The translations under genes and the position numbers were made by a program. This document shows positions 47,255 through 55,914 of a stretch of 64,000 nucleotides of DNA, piece after piece. Within the stretch, counting starts at the first letter, position 1. Every line of letters begins with the position of its first letter. Where the stretch lies: NCBI RefSeq assembly GCF_029760955.1, contig NZ_CP121682.1, positions 2,542,001 through 2,606,000 of the forward strand, written 5' to 3'. The notes under the pieces are model-generated. The model did not search any database. It was not told the DNA's origin and worked only from the letters and a program-made list of their open reading frames with translations. The DNA is from Streptomyces cathayae. GTDB taxonomy: Bacteria; Actinomycetota; Actinomycetes; Streptomycetales; Streptomycetaceae.

Positions 47255-48340
47255 TCACAGATGGTCGGGTGCGTCGATGCCGAGCAGGAACAGGCCGCCG
47301 GCCAGCACCGTCCCGGCGGCTTCGGCGAGCGCGAGCCGGGCGCGGTGGGCGGCCGAGGGTTTCTCCTCACCGAGGGGCAGCACGGTGGGGAGCAGGGGCT
47401 GCGTGGCATCGGCGACGGTGACGAGGTGCCGGGCGAGCCGGTCGGGGGCACGGTGCCGGGCAGCAGCGGCCAGGACGCGGGGGTGGTCGGCGAGGGCGGC
47501 GAGCAGGGGCCGGGTTCCGCTCACGTCGACGGGGCCGGGCTCGGGAGCGAACCCGAGGTCGGCGGCGTTGCGCAGGAGGGCACGGGTACGGGCGTGGGCG
47601 TAGCGCACCCGGAAGAGGGGGTTGTCCTCCCGCTGGACCAGGTGCTCGCCGGTGATCCGGGGCCGGTCGTGCGCCGCGGGCCGGAGCAACGCCCACCGCG
47701 CGGCGTCCCGGCCGAGGGGCAGCGGGTCACCGGGAGCGGGCACGGGCCGGACCTCGACCCGGGGGGCGTCGTACGGGTCACCGTCGCCGGCGCCGTCGAG
47801 GACGACCCCCAGGCCGTCCAGAACGGCATCCCACTCGGGCGCGGAGACCGCCGCATCGCACCTGGTCCGCACCTCCACACCCTGGGACCGCAGGATGCGC
47901 GCGAGGGCGTCGACCTGCACCAGGGCACGCACCTCGGCGGCCCCGTGCAGCAGCACCCGCTCCCCGCTCGCACCGTACCGATGCCCGTAAGGAGTGCTGC
48001 CGGCGCTCCCGGCCCGCAGGATCTCCTCCACGAGGGCGGCGGGAGCGGCCCCCCGCAGACTGATGTTGATGAACCCGGGCCCGGTGACGACGACGTCACT
48101 GATGCCGCCGTCCTGGCCGTCCTGAAGGAGCCGGGCCCGCAGCACCTCGGCGACGTGCCGGGGCGTGTGCCCGGCCGGGCCGGCCAGCTGAAGCGCGACG
48201 TTGGTGGCGTACTCCCCGCAGCCCCCGGGTCCCGGCGGCGCGAGGGCGACCCGCTCGGGAACGGTCACCCGCAGCTCCCCTGCGTCGACAGCACGACGCA
48301 CCGCGTGCAGCACGGTGCGGGAGAGCTCGACGGGGGTCAC
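47255..48340 (-). CDS. ArgS-related anticodon-binding-domain protein (NrtL-like)
   Basis: A 361-residue protein resembling an arginyl-tRNA synthetase with its catalytic core missing. The N-terminal part matches the ArgRS Add1 domain (YATNVALQLAG, PGFINISLR). The C-terminal part is a DALR anticodon-binding domain (VRYAHARTRALLRNAADLG, ending AGGLFLLGIDAPDHL). The HIGH and KMSKS motifs are absent. Such proteins occur beside lysA in Streptomyces; the role is unknown, perhaps tRNA-Arg binding. GTG 48340 has a poor ribosome site. A tRNA-Arg gene lies 0.7 kb away. Confidence 0.85.
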   Translation of the reverse strand: MTPVELSRTVLHAVRRAVDAGELRVTVPERVALAPPGPGGCGEYATNVALQLAGPAGHTPRHVAEVLRARLLQDGQDGGISDVVVTGPGFINISLRGAAPAALVEEILRAGSAGSTPYGHRYGASGERVLLHGAAEVRALVQVDALARILRSQGVEVRTRCDAAVSAPEWDAVLDGLGVVLDGAGDGDPYDAPRVEVRPVPAPGDPLPLGRDAARWALLRPAAHDRPRITGEHLVQREDNPLFRVRYAHARTRALLRNAADLGFAPEPGPVDVSGTRPLLAALADHPRVLAAAARHRAPDRLARHLVTVADATQPLLPTVLPLGEEKPSAAHRARLALAEAAGTVLAGGLFLLGIDAPDHL

Positions 48341-48424
48341 GGGACCAGCGTAGGGGAGGAGGGGGGTGGGTGGGCGAGCCGTTTCCCCGGGAGTCCGCCA
48401 TGTGGACGCCTTGCCGGACAGGTC

Positions 48425-48937
48425 CTACCCCCCGGCGTGCCCGGCGGCCCGCTCGGCGCCCCCGGTACCACGACCACCGCTCCTGCCCCCGTCGCCCCCG
48501 TTACCCCCGCATCGCCGCCGCTCTATCAACTGCCCGACGACGCGTACGAGTTCACTGGGCTCGAAAGGCTTGGCGAGGAAGGCGTCGACCCCGGCCTCGA
48601 GCCCGCTCTCGACCTCGTACTGGGTACAGGCACTGATGATGGCGAGCGGAAGCTCACGGGTACGGGGATCGGAACGCAACCGGGCCGCCGTCCTGAGCCC
48701 GTCCAGCCGCGGCATGGCGACATCGAGGGTGACGAGGTCGGGCCGCACCTGATGGACGACTTCCAGACACTCGGCACCATCGGCCGCGGTCACGACCTCG
48801 ATGCCCTCAAGCTCGAGATTGACCCTGATCAACTGCCGGATGACCTTGTTGTCGTCCACAACAAGAACCCGGCGCGACGCCCCTGGCACCACTCGAGAGT
48901 AGGTCGAGACCGGCCACCGCGTCCGCGTTTTCCGCAC
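48425..48937 (-). CDS. Stand-alone response regulator receiver protein
   Basis: A protein of about 170 residues consisting of one CheY-like receiver domain (VLVVDDNKVIRQL with the acidic pocket, phospho-Asp72 in LVTLDVAMPRLDG, Lys in FLAKPFEPSELV) and a Gly/Arg-rich tail. No output domain. The start is uncertain: I used GTG 48937; GTG 48892 and 48943 are alternatives. No kinase is adjacent. Confidence 0.8.
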   Translation of the reverse strand: MRKTRTRWPVSTYSRVVPGASRRVLVVDDNKVIRQLIRVNLELEGIEVVTAADGAECLEVVHQVRPDLVTLDVAMPRLDGLRTAARLRSDPRTRELPLAIISACTQYEVESGLEAGVDAFLAKPFEPSELVRVVGQLIERRRCGGNGGDGGRSGGRGTGGAERAAGHAGG

Positions 48938-49057
48938 TTCCACCCCCAGGGGTGCCCCGCGAGCACCCAGGGTGACGCCCTCCGGGAAACGGGTTCCTAC
49001 CCACCCCTCCAGAACTGGTACTGTTCTACCCGTCGAAGCGATCACCGCAACCGACAC

Positions 49058-49129
49058 GCCCCCGTAGCTCAGGGGATAGAGCAACGGCCTCCGGAGCCGT
49101 GTGCGCAGGTTCGAATCCTGCCGGGGGCA
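49058..49129 (+). tRNA. tRNA-Arg (anticodon CCG)
   Basis: A 72-nt cloverleaf. The acceptor arms GCCCCCG and CGGGGGC pair fully, the D-arm has AGCTCAGGGGATAGAGC, the anticodon arm ACGGCCTCCGGAGCCGT with CCG anticodon, and the T-arm GCAGGTTCGAATCCTGC. The 3' CCA is not encoded in full (A-C-C then T). It reads CGG arginine codons, frequent in this genome. Confidence 0.96.
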
Positions 49130-49467
49130 CCTTGCATGAGGTGCCCAAAGACCCCGTCACCAGCGGAAACGCTGAGAGCGGGGTCTTCGCGTATGTGCAG
49201 CCGTGTGCCGCTCGGAGTGGGCGTATGTCGGGGGCCGTGGACTATTCGTGGACAGGATCTTGGGGCGTCTGCCCAGGTCAGCCCCCGTAAACGGCAAAGT
49301 CTCCGGACAGCTCGGCAGACCGAGCGGGTGGCACCGCACCGCACAGGGAACCGGCCGGCGGTGATGCCGCGTCCGCAGCGAATCACCACTGTTTGCACCA
49401 GGCCGTACGGGCGCGTTAGCTACCGTCTACGCAGCAGGGTGACACATGTGAACGCCAGGGGGTGGGG
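49130..49467. other. Downstream region of tRNA-Arg
   Basis: About 340 bp with no convincing gene. It starts with the tRNA terminator, then drops in GC content towards the next gene. No integrase or second copy of the tRNA 3' end was found within the window. Confidence 0.5.
49148..49187 (+). terminator. Terminator of tRNA-Arg
   Basis: Arms 49148-49156 and 49179-49187 form a 9-bp stem around an inner CAGC/GCTG hairpin, 18 nt past the tRNA. Confidence 0.8.
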
Positions 49468-50076
49468 ATGTCCGGCGCGACCATCTCTGTGATCGTTGCA
49501 ATCGTTGGTGTGGGCGGCACGCTCGCTTCGGCAGTGATCACTCAGGTTCTGGCCCAGCGGGCTGAGTTAAGGAGGTTGGAACGGGAAGAGCGGATTCGTC
49601 TTGGGGAGCAGCGGGCTTCTGAGGATCAGCGCAAGATCGACCAGCTTCGGAACTGTTATGTGCAGTTGAACGCACATGATCGGCACTACAGGGACGCGAT
49701 GCTGGCGTACGCCTACGCGCTTAAATCTGGATCCGCCGAAGCGGAAGCAGCGGAAGTGAGCAGTGCGCGGCGTGCTCAACGGGATATCCGCGCTGAAGCT
49801 CAGCTGGTGGCAAGCGACGCAGTGCTCGAGATCGAGGGTCGAGTGAATGCTCAGCTCACGATCGCCTACAGACGCCTGATGGAGGCAACAGCCGAGTCGG
49901 ACTCATCCACTCGTCAGGCGAGGCTTGACCAGGTCATTGACCTCTTGGACTCGATCACCCCGCAGCAGGGGCACGTGCGAGCACCCATGCGCCTTGAGGT
50001 GCGCGCTACTCAAGAACTTCCGGACTGGTACAACCCCGAGATCGGACTAGCACCACACCAACTGGCCGATTACTGA
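49468..50076 (+). CDS. Hypothetical protein with N-terminal membrane helix and coiled coil
   Basis: A 202-residue protein. One hydrophobic segment (about 4-27, TISVIVAIVGVGGTLASAVITQVL), then a long charged helical region (AELRRLEREERIRLGEQRASEDQRK) likely to form a coiled coil, and an acidic C-terminus. ATG 49468 follows AGGGGGTGGGG. Codon use is less GC-biased at third positions than in the core genes, which suggests acquisition. I do not recognise the family precisely; similar short-TM/coiled-coil proteins are common in actinobacterial accessory regions. Confidence 0.75.
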   Translation: MSGATISVIVAIVGVGGTLASAVITQVLAQRAELRRLEREERIRLGEQRASEDQRKIDQLRNCYVQLNAHDRHYRDAMLAYAYALKSGSAEAEAAEVSSARRAQRDIRAEAQLVASDAVLEIEGRVNAQLTIAYRRLMEATAESDSSTRQARLDQVIDLLDSITPQQGHVRAPMRLEVRATQELPDWYNPEIGLAPHQLADY

Positions 50077-50096
50077 TGTTCTACAGCTGACGTCCT

Positions 50097-50135
50097 GAGG
50101 CGTAAGCCCTCAGACAGCCCGAGGGCTTACGCCTC
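50097..50135. terminator. Bidirectional terminator in the tRNA-Arg island
   Basis: A 15-bp perfect inverted repeat (50097-50111 with 50121-50135) and 9-nt loop between convergent small genes. Confidence 0.85.
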
Positions 50136-50147
50136 GTAAGACAACGA

Positions 50148-50336
50148 TCACTCGTACTCGCGCAACAACTCCTCGATCTCGCGGTTGACGATCTGGCCGG
50201 GGATGAGCGCCGGTTCCCGAGCCTGCTTCTTCCCCGCGGTGGGCTGGGTCTCCGTCAGCTCGACACGACCGCGGTGCCTGCCGCAACCCCGCCGACCTTG
50301 CCGGGCGAGCCTTGCCGTTCGCATCGCGGATGTCAT
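50148..50336 (-). CDS. Small basic hypothetical protein
   Basis: A 62-residue Arg/Gly-rich protein with an acidic end (EIEELLREYE). I start at ATG 50336, with weak GTGAAG upstream; a GTG at 50354 is possible. Convergent to the preceding gene and followed by its terminator, which supports it as a real unit. No family recognised; it could also be a remnant. Confidence 0.4.
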   Translation of the reverse strand: MTSAMRTARLARQGRRGCGRHRGRVELTETQPTAGKKQAREPALIPGQIVNREIEELLREYE

Positions 50337-50515
50337 GGCTTCACACACCCCCACGCGTCATGACTACAAGTCATATCACCCTTACGCATCGTTACTTCAT
50401 CACGCGCCAAGGGGAGATCTACATCACAGTGGCCCGACATGAAAGCCCACCGATCGCTGCGCAGGTTTCCTGGCGAGAGCAACAACCGGAGGGCGGGCAC
50501 CCAGGAGGTACTGCT

Positions 50516-50725
50516 ATGAGTGTGACCTCGGCAAACTCACTTTCGATCCCCCGACTGCGCGACCGGGCTGCCGTCCTCGTCGTCATCGTGGTCGTCTACG
50601 TCCCCGTCGCACAGATCCAAGACGTGCTGACCAGCCTGATCGCGCTGTCAGCGGTCCTGGTCTGTGGCTCCGCGGTGAGCGCCGTATCAGCCCGACGGCC
50701 GCAAGCGAACGTGACCGTCGGCTAG
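50516..50725 (+). CDS. Small membrane protein
   Basis: A 69-residue protein with a very good ribosome site (AGGAGG, 7 nt before ATG 50516). Two hydrophobic segments (about 16-32 and 40-58, AAVLVVIVVVYVPVAQI and LIALSAVLVCGSAVSAV) and a short polar tail. Small proteins of this type occur in integrative elements, but I know no function. Confidence 0.6.
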   Translation: MSVTSANSLSIPRLRDRAAVLVVIVVVYVPVAQIQDVLTSLIALSAVLVCGSAVSAVSARRPQANVTVG

Positions 50726-50738
50726 ACCCGAAGAGACA

Positions 50739-50776
50739 CTCTCCCCCGGCCTCCCCTCACCGGGAAGCCGGGAGAG
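50739..50776 (+). terminator. Hairpin terminator after the small membrane protein gene
   Basis: An imperfect GC-rich stem (50739-50750 with 50767-50776) 13 nt after the stop. Confidence 0.5.
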
Positions 50777-50915
50777 CCGCCCGTGCCCCGGCGTGCCCGA
50801 TCGAGCGGGAAACCACGGGGAACACGGGGCAGTCACAGGAGCCGGACACGAGAACGGCTCCGACCGGACACCCGTGCCAGGAGGCTTTGGAGGAGGCCTC
50901 CTGGTGTTGGCCTGG

Positions 50916-51443
50916 TCATTGACCGCAGGAAATCTCAGCCAGCCATTCCGGGGTGTGGCACTCAGCGAACGACCACTTCCGGTCCGAGTAGCGGTCGTCC
51001 GTGCTGTCGGTGTACACCTCAAGCCCGCCCTGCGGCGTCAAGCGGTAGTACTCGCGGATCGGGTCACCCTCCACAGTGGGATGAGTCACCTTCAGTTCCG
51101 CGCTCTCACCACTCTTCAGGGCTCGCCGGAGACAGACGATTTCCCGCACCGCCTGCTTCTGTATCTCCTCGCCCTGGGCCAAGCTCACTTCGCCACAACT
51201 TGAAAACTCGGTTCTGGACTCCCAGTGGTCCTTGACCGGATCGCCCAGCATGCCGCAGCCTGCCCCCAGCAAGGACGTGGTCGCCACCGCGACGAGCCGC
51301 GCGCGGACCGAAACGGCCGTCCCCCAGCGACGACAGGCCCTGTTCCGGCCTGTCGTCCGCGTCAGGTCCGCCGACCCCACCCGTCGCAACCGGTCCGGCA
51401 CATCGTTGCCGACGTACGCGAGTAGACCCGTTTCCGTTCCCAA
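50916..51443 (-). CDS. Putative lipoprotein
   Basis: A reading of about 175 codons. Its middle has a hydrophobic stretch with the lipobox SLLGAGC, then a polar domain with four more Cys (FSSCGEV, IVCLRRAL, FAECHT, ISCGQ). The start is uncertain: TTG 51443 has GGGGAGGGGC upstream and would give a 65-residue leader before the lipobox; GTG 51401 or 51380 would be shorter. The C-terminal domain looks like a genuine secreted fold, but I do not recognise it. Confidence 0.5.
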   Translation of the reverse strand: MGTETGLLAYVGNDVPDRLRRVGSADLTRTTGRNRACRRWGTAVSVRARLVAVATTSLLGAGCGMLGDPVKDHWESRTEFSSCGEVSLAQGEEIQKQAVREIVCLRRALKSGESAELKVTHPTVEGDPIREYYRLTPQGGLEVYTDSTDDRYSDRKWSFAECHTPEWLAEISCGQ

Positions 51444-51489
51444 AGCCCCTCCCCGAATCCAGTACTTGATCGCGGCCGCACCACACCCG

Positions 51490-51790
51490 TCAGCTCCGGC
51501 ATGAGATGCACCGATGCCGCTTCTCCGGACCGTTGGTCCGACCGACCGCGGTGAGGATGCCCGCCTCGGCGAGGGTCTGCACATCACGAGTGGCCTGCTG
51601 GGAGTCCAGCCCTTCGCTCTTCTCGTAACGGGAGCGGCACACGCGTACGGCCAGGGCCACTTCGTGGAGGGCGGCGACCTGCCGTTCGCTGACACCCAGG
51701 GCGTCAGCGTGCCGGTCGAGCAGCCATGGAACAGGAAGGGTCCAAGAACTCGAGGATGGAGCGCCTCCCTGCCCTGACAGTGTCCGGGCG
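51490..51790 (-). pseudogene. C-terminal winged-helix fragment (Fic-like), truncated
   Basis: In one minus-strand frame, ending at the stop at 51490, about 95 codons read as a winged-helix-like domain: LLDRHADALGVSERQVAAL, then DSQQATRDVQTLAEAGILTAVGR. Such ends occur in Fic-family and AlbA_2-type ATP-binding proteins. There is no start codon with a ribosome site, and the upstream part is replaced by the end of the cupin gene, so this is a gene remnant. The longer overlapping open frames on either strand have no family features. Confidence 0.45.
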
Positions 51791-51798
51791 CCGTGAAG

Positions 51799-52146
51799 TC
51801 AGTACAAGGCCTCGGCGGCTTTGGTCAGTGGCCCACCCGCGTCACCTGTGTTGAGGACCCCTGCCGGTTCCAGCAGCAGGATGGCGGTCTCCTCGTCGGC
51901 CACGGGGCAGTGTTCGACACCGCGGGGCACCACGAACAGCTCGCCCGGTTCGAGCGTGACGTCGCCGTCCCTGAGCTGGATGGTGAGCCGGCCGCTGATG
52001 CCGAGGAACAGTTCGTCGGTGTCCTCGTGGGTGTGCCAGACGAATTCACCCTTCAGCTTGGCCAGCTTGACCTCGTAGTCGTTGGAGAGGGCACACCGTC
52101 CCGAAGTCGTGAGCACTTTGGAGACTGCTGTCCTGGTGTCGCTCAT
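51799..52146 (-). CDS. Cupin-domain protein
   Basis: A 115-residue single-cupin protein. The first cupin motif is GEFVWHTHEDTDELFLGISG with the metal-binding His pair and Glu, and the second is PRGVEHCPVADEE with a further His. Such proteins are small metal-binding enzymes or sensors of varied function. I start at ATG 52146; the sequence around and upstream of this start is nearly repeated at 14130-14246. Confidence 0.85.
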   Translation of the reverse strand: MSDTRTAVSKVLTTSGRCALSNDYEVKLAKLKGEFVWHTHEDTDELFLGISGRLTIQLRDGDVTLEPGELFVVPRGVEHCPVADEETAILLLEPAGVLNTGDAGGPLTKAAEALY

Positions 52147-52206
52147 GTGAGCGCTTGAGTGACACACGCCCGCTGACTGTTCACGGTTTTCGGCATGGCA
52201 CCCGTC
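52089..52206 (-). repeat. Dispersed repeat, copy 2 (cupin upstream region plus start)
   Basis: The partner of 14130-14246, ungapped, with the shared core TGCCGAAAACCGTGA about 50 nt before the ATG and GTGTCAC nearer to it. Here it precedes an intact gene; at 14 kb the reading is degenerate. Confidence 0.7.
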
Positions 52207-52524
52207 GCCGACGCCGACCCCGCAGCACAGGGGCCGCACAGCTCTCCGCACCACCCGGCGGGCGCCGTTCTGGGCAGTGGCTCGTGCCGGGAACGCCGTC
52301 GACGCCATGCTCGGCCTCGCCGCCCTCGCCGCCCCGGGCCCGGGGCGGTTCGTACCTCGGCACCCGAGGGTCTCACCGCCCTGTGCGGCTCCCGCGTCAC
52401 CGTCATCAAGGTCTGACATCGGCGTCGGGGCGGGGTGCCCGGCCGGGGGCTCCCTCCGGGAGGAGCCGCAGCGACTGAAGGGGAGGGCCGGATTGTCCGG
52501 CCCTCCCCTTGTGTGTGCCGGGAG
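52147..52524. other. Cupin-aminopeptidase intergenic region
   Basis: About 380 bp. It holds the repeat upstream of the cupin gene, a plus-strand stretch near 52270-52416 that reads like the end of a lost gene but cannot be assigned, and the aminopeptidase terminator. Confidence 0.45.
52477..52509. terminator. Terminator of the M28 aminopeptidase gene
   Basis: A 15-bp perfect inverted repeat (52477-52491 with 52495-52509) and 3-nt loop, 15 nt beyond the aminopeptidase stop on the minus strand. Confidence 0.88.
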
Positions 52525-54066
52525 TTACTCGGTGACCTCGTGGCCGTGGCCCTCGTGCAGGCCGCCGCCGCTGCCCGCCGAACCCTCGGTGTTCCGCGGC
52601 GCCACCGGCTTGCTCAGCGGGCTGGTGTCCCAGGCGTACCGGCCCACCGCGTTGGCGATGACGTCGATGTTGACGTCGAACGCCTTCATGCTGATGTTCT
52701 TCAGGTTGTCGCAGGCGGCGTGGTAGCAGGCGTCGTACGCGACACCGGCCTTGCCGCCGTACGCCTTCGCCTGCTCGGCCGTCTTGATGCCCTCGGCACC
52801 GGTGAAGGTGCCGCCCGAGGGGATGCCCACCTCGATGAACGGCCCGTAGTCCGACCGGCCGGTGAAGTCGGTGCCCTCGTACGGGATGCGTCGGCTGTCC
52901 AGGTAGTCGGTGATCTGCCGCTCCAGCTGCGCCGAGCCCTCCGGGCCGGGGCCGGCTCCGACCCGGTCGGAGTCGTCGCCGTCGTAGACGAACTGGGCGT
53001 AGTTGGGCGAGGCGATCATGTCGAAGTTCAGGTACAGCTTGATCTTCGCGCGGTCCGCCGCCGAGAGGCTGCCGACGTACGCCTCCGAGCCCAGCAGGCC
53101 GAACTCCTCGGCCGACCACCAGGCGAAGCGCACCTTGTTCCCGGTCTTCTCGTGGGCGAGGTTCAGGGCCACGTCGAGGATGCCGGCGGAGCCGGAGCCG
53201 TTGTCGTTGATGCCCGGGCCGTCCGCCACCGAGTCCAGGTGGGCACCGAACATCACCACGTTGTCGGCCTTGCCGCCCTTGGTCTCGGCGATCACGTTGT
53301 AGGTGCGCCGGGTCTCCGAGAAGGTGCGGATCTCCAGGTTGACGGTCACCTCGCCGGCGGCGGCCTTGGCCGCGAGCGCCTCGCCGTCCGCCTGGGTGAC
53401 GCCGCCTGCCGGGATCTTGGCGACGGACGGGTCTCCCAGGGTGCCGCTGAGCGCGCCCTCGGTGTTGTTGTAGATGATCGCGCCGGCCGCGCCCGCGCCG
53501 GCGGCGGCCTCCTGCTTCTCCGCGAAGGTGCAGCCGCCGCGCTTGATCAGCGCGATCTTGCCGGTGAACGTCCCGGAGGCGTAGTCCCCCGGCTCGCAGC
53601 CGGTGGTGTCGTCGACCGGCACCACCGCGACCGGTGCGGTGATGCCGCCGACCGGGCTGCTGGCGGAGTACGTCATGGCGGTCACCGGAACGTCCTGCTG
53701 CTGCGGCGACACCACCCGCAGGCTCTGCGCCAGCGTCTCGGTGAACGGGAAGTCGAACGCGTTCCGGGTCACCGAGTACCCGGCCTTCCGCAGCAGGCCT
53801 TCGACGTACTCGGCCGACTGCCGGTGCCCCTTCGACCCGGCCACCCGGGTGTTCCCGTTCTTGTCGGCGATCCGCTGGAACTGTCTCAGATGCTCGTGGG
53901 CATCCTTGGCGTCGCTCTTCTTGACGAGCTTCTTCGCGAGCTTGGCAGCCTCCTTGGCAGGGTCGCTGTGGGCGGAGGCGGTGCCCGAACCGATCAGCAG
54001 CAGCGGCGTTATGAGCCCTGCGACGGATACGGCGACTACCGTGGTGCGGCGGTTCCGAGCGTTCAA
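52525..54066 (-). CDS. Secreted M28 zinc aminopeptidase with PA domain
   Basis: A 513-residue exported metallopeptidase. Signal peptide 1-34 (ends ASAHS), a Lys/Ala-rich propeptide, then the M28 domain split by a protease-associated insert (about 140-265, SGTFTGKIALIKRGGCTFAEK). Two-zinc ligands and catalytic residues appear in GAHLDSVADGPGINDNGSG, WWSAEEFGLLGS, NFDMIASPN and CYHAACD. It resembles Streptomyces extracellular aminopeptidases but has an extra C-terminal tail. TTG 54066 follows GGAAGGAAGCGCT. Confidence 0.9.
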   Translation of the reverse strand: MNARNRRTTVVAVSVAGLITPLLLIGSGTASAHSDPAKEAAKLAKKLVKKSDAKDAHEHLRQFQRIADKNGNTRVAGSKGHRQSAEYVEGLLRKAGYSVTRNAFDFPFTETLAQSLRVVSPQQQDVPVTAMTYSASSPVGGITAPVAVVPVDDTTGCEPGDYASGTFTGKIALIKRGGCTFAEKQEAAAGAGAAGAIIYNNTEGALSGTLGDPSVAKIPAGGVTQADGEALAAKAAAGEVTVNLEIRTFSETRRTYNVIAETKGGKADNVVMFGAHLDSVADGPGINDNGSGSAGILDVALNLAHEKTGNKVRFAWWSAEEFGLLGSEAYVGSLSAADRAKIKLYLNFDMIASPNYAQFVYDGDDSDRVGAGPGPEGSAQLERQITDYLDSRRIPYEGTDFTGRSDYGPFIEVGIPSGGTFTGAEGIKTAEQAKAYGGKAGVAYDACYHAACDNLKNISMKAFDVNIDVIANAVGRYAWDTSPLSKPVAPRNTEGSAGSGGGLHEGHGHEVTE

Positions 54067-54411
54067 AGCGCTTCCTTCCGGTGGTCCATGAGGAATGGGT
54101 GTAGAACCGAAAACAGGCCGAACGACGTGCGGTGGTACTCCGGACAGGCGGGGATGGCTGGATCGCTCCACCCCTACCACCGGCAAGGAGAAAGGTATCT
54201 GCTCGATAAACGCTTGGTAATGGGTCGACGGGAATCTTCGGCGTCACCGCCACCCGTACGCACGATCGGCCGTCGCTCCAGTGGAGTTGACCGGAAGTCA
54301 CCGGCGCCGCCCGGCGCCGCACCAGGCACGCGTTCGCCCCGTGGCGACGTGTCACCCGGTTGCCGGGCCGGGCCGGGCGAGCCGGGCCGGGCGGGCCGGC
54401 GGGGTCGTGGG

Positions 54412-55914
54412 TCAGTGGCTGTCGGTGAGTTGTCCGGCCAGGCGTCGGCGCATGTGGGCGCTGGGCTCGTTGAGGCCCGTGACGGTGACCTTCTTGCCCC
54501 GTCGGGCGTACTTGGTCTCGATGGCGTCCAGGGCGGCCACGGACGAGGCGTCCCAGATGTGGGTGCCGGAGAGGTCGATGACCACGTCGTCCGGGTCGCC
54601 CTTGTAGTCGAACTGATGGACCAGGTCGTTGGAGGAGGCGAAGAACAGTTCGCCGGTGACCGAGTAGACGACCTGTGTGCCGTCGGGGTCGACCACCCCG
54701 GAGACGTCGGCCAGATGGGCCACCCGCTTGGCGAAGATGACCATCGCGGTGACGGAGCCGACGACGACGCCGACGGCGAGGTTGTGGGTGGCGACCACGA
54801 CGATCACGGTGGTCGCCATGACCACGGTCTCGCCCGGCGGCATGCGCTTGAGGGTCTTGGGCCGGACGGAGTGCCAGTCGAAGGTGGCCACCGACACCAT
54901 GACCATGACGGCGACGAGGGCGGCCATGGGGATGTCGGAGACGACGGGCCCGAAGACGATGCACAGCACCATCAGGAAGGCGCCGGCCAGGAACGTGGAC
55001 AGGCGGGTCCGGGCGCCGGAGACACGGACGTTGATCATCGTCTGGCCGATCATGGCGCAGCCGCCCATGCCGCCGAAGAACCCGGTGACGATGTTGGCGA
55101 TGCCCTGGCCGACGGACTCGCGGGTCTTGTCGGAGTGGGTGTCGGTGATGTCGTCGACGAGCTTGGCCGTCATCAGCGACTCCATCAGTCCCACCAGCGC
55201 CATGGCGAGCGCGTACGGGGCGATGAGGGTCAGCGTGTCCATGGTGAAGGGCACGTCCGGCAGGCCGGGGACGGGCAGGGAGGACGGCAGTTCGCCCCGG
55301 TCGCCGACCGTGGGGACCGCGATGCCGGCGGCGACGGTGATCACGGTCAGCACCACGATGGAGACCAGCGGCGCCGGAACGGTCTGGGTGACCTTCGGGA
55401 AGAACACCATGAGGGCCAGGCCGGCGACGACGAGCGGGTAGACCGCCCAGGGGACGTCGCGCACCTCCGGCACCTGGGCCATGAAGATCAGGACGGCGAG
55501 CGCGTTGACGAAGCCGACCATCACCGAGCGGGGCACGAACCGCATGAGCTTCGCCACGCCGAGGGCCCCCAGAACCACCTGGAAGACACCGGCCAGGATG
55601 ACGGCGGCGACCAGGTACCCCAGTCCGTGCTCGCGGTTGAGGGGGGCGATGACGAGGGCGACCGCGCCGGTGGCGGCGGAGATCATCGCCTTGCGGCCGC
55701 CCACGACGGATATGACGACCGCCATGGTGAACGAGGCGAACAGGCCGACGCCGGGGTCGACGCCGGCGATGATCGAGAAGGAGATGGCCTCCGGGATCAG
55801 GGCCAGGGCCACGACCAGCCCGGCCAGCACCTCGGTACGGAGGACCTTGGGGGAAGCGAGCCAGTCGGGCTTGGACATGCGCGGTTCGAGGGCTGCGGAC
55901 AGCGGTGAGGACAT
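54412..55914 (-). CDS. SulP-family inorganic anion transporter with STAS domain
   Basis: A 500-residue transporter with about ten to twelve membrane helices from residue 20 to 395 (VLAGLVVALALIPEAISFSIIAGVDP is the SulP signature) and a C-terminal cytoplasmic STAS domain (VVIDLSGTHIWDASSVAALDAI). It may carry sulfate, bicarbonate or another anion; the substrate is not evident. ATG 55914 has AGGA upstream. Confidence 0.92.
   Translation of the reverse strand: MSSPLSAALEPRMSKPDWLASPKVLRTEVLAGLVVALALIPEAISFSIIAGVDPGVGLFASFTMAVVISVVGGRKAMISAATGAVALVIAPLNREHGLGYLVAAVILAGVFQVVLGALGVAKLMRFVPRSVMVGFVNALAVLIFMAQVPEVRDVPWAVYPLVVAGLALMVFFPKVTQTVPAPLVSIVVLTVITVAAGIAVPTVGDRGELPSSLPVPGLPDVPFTMDTLTLIAPYALAMALVGLMESLMTAKLVDDITDTHSDKTRESVGQGIANIVTGFFGGMGGCAMIGQTMINVRVSGARTRLSTFLAGAFLMVLCIVFGPVVSDIPMAALVAVMVMVSVATFDWHSVRPKTLKRMPPGETVVMATTVIVVVATHNLAVGVVVGSVTAMVIFAKRVAHLADVSGVVDPDGTQVVYSVTGELFFASSNDLVHQFDYKGDPDDVVIDLSGTHIWDASSVAALDAIETKYARRGKKVTVTGLNEPSAHMRRRLAGQLTDSH

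Noticed and set aside
49058..49129. A duplicated tRNA 3' end (attR) marking an integrated element
   Set aside because: I looked for the T-arm and acceptor sequence GTTCGAATCCTGCCGG elsewhere in the window and saw no second copy.
45290..49492. A 1400-codon plus-strand open frame
   Set aside because: It runs antisense to hom, lysA, the ArgS-like gene and the receiver gene, is Gly/Arg/Val-rich with no family features, and is an expected by-product of high GC content.
51514..51777. An 87-codon plus-strand frame with ATG
   Set aside because: It is antisense to the winged-helix remnant and lacks a ribosome site; the minus-strand reading has coherent domain character.
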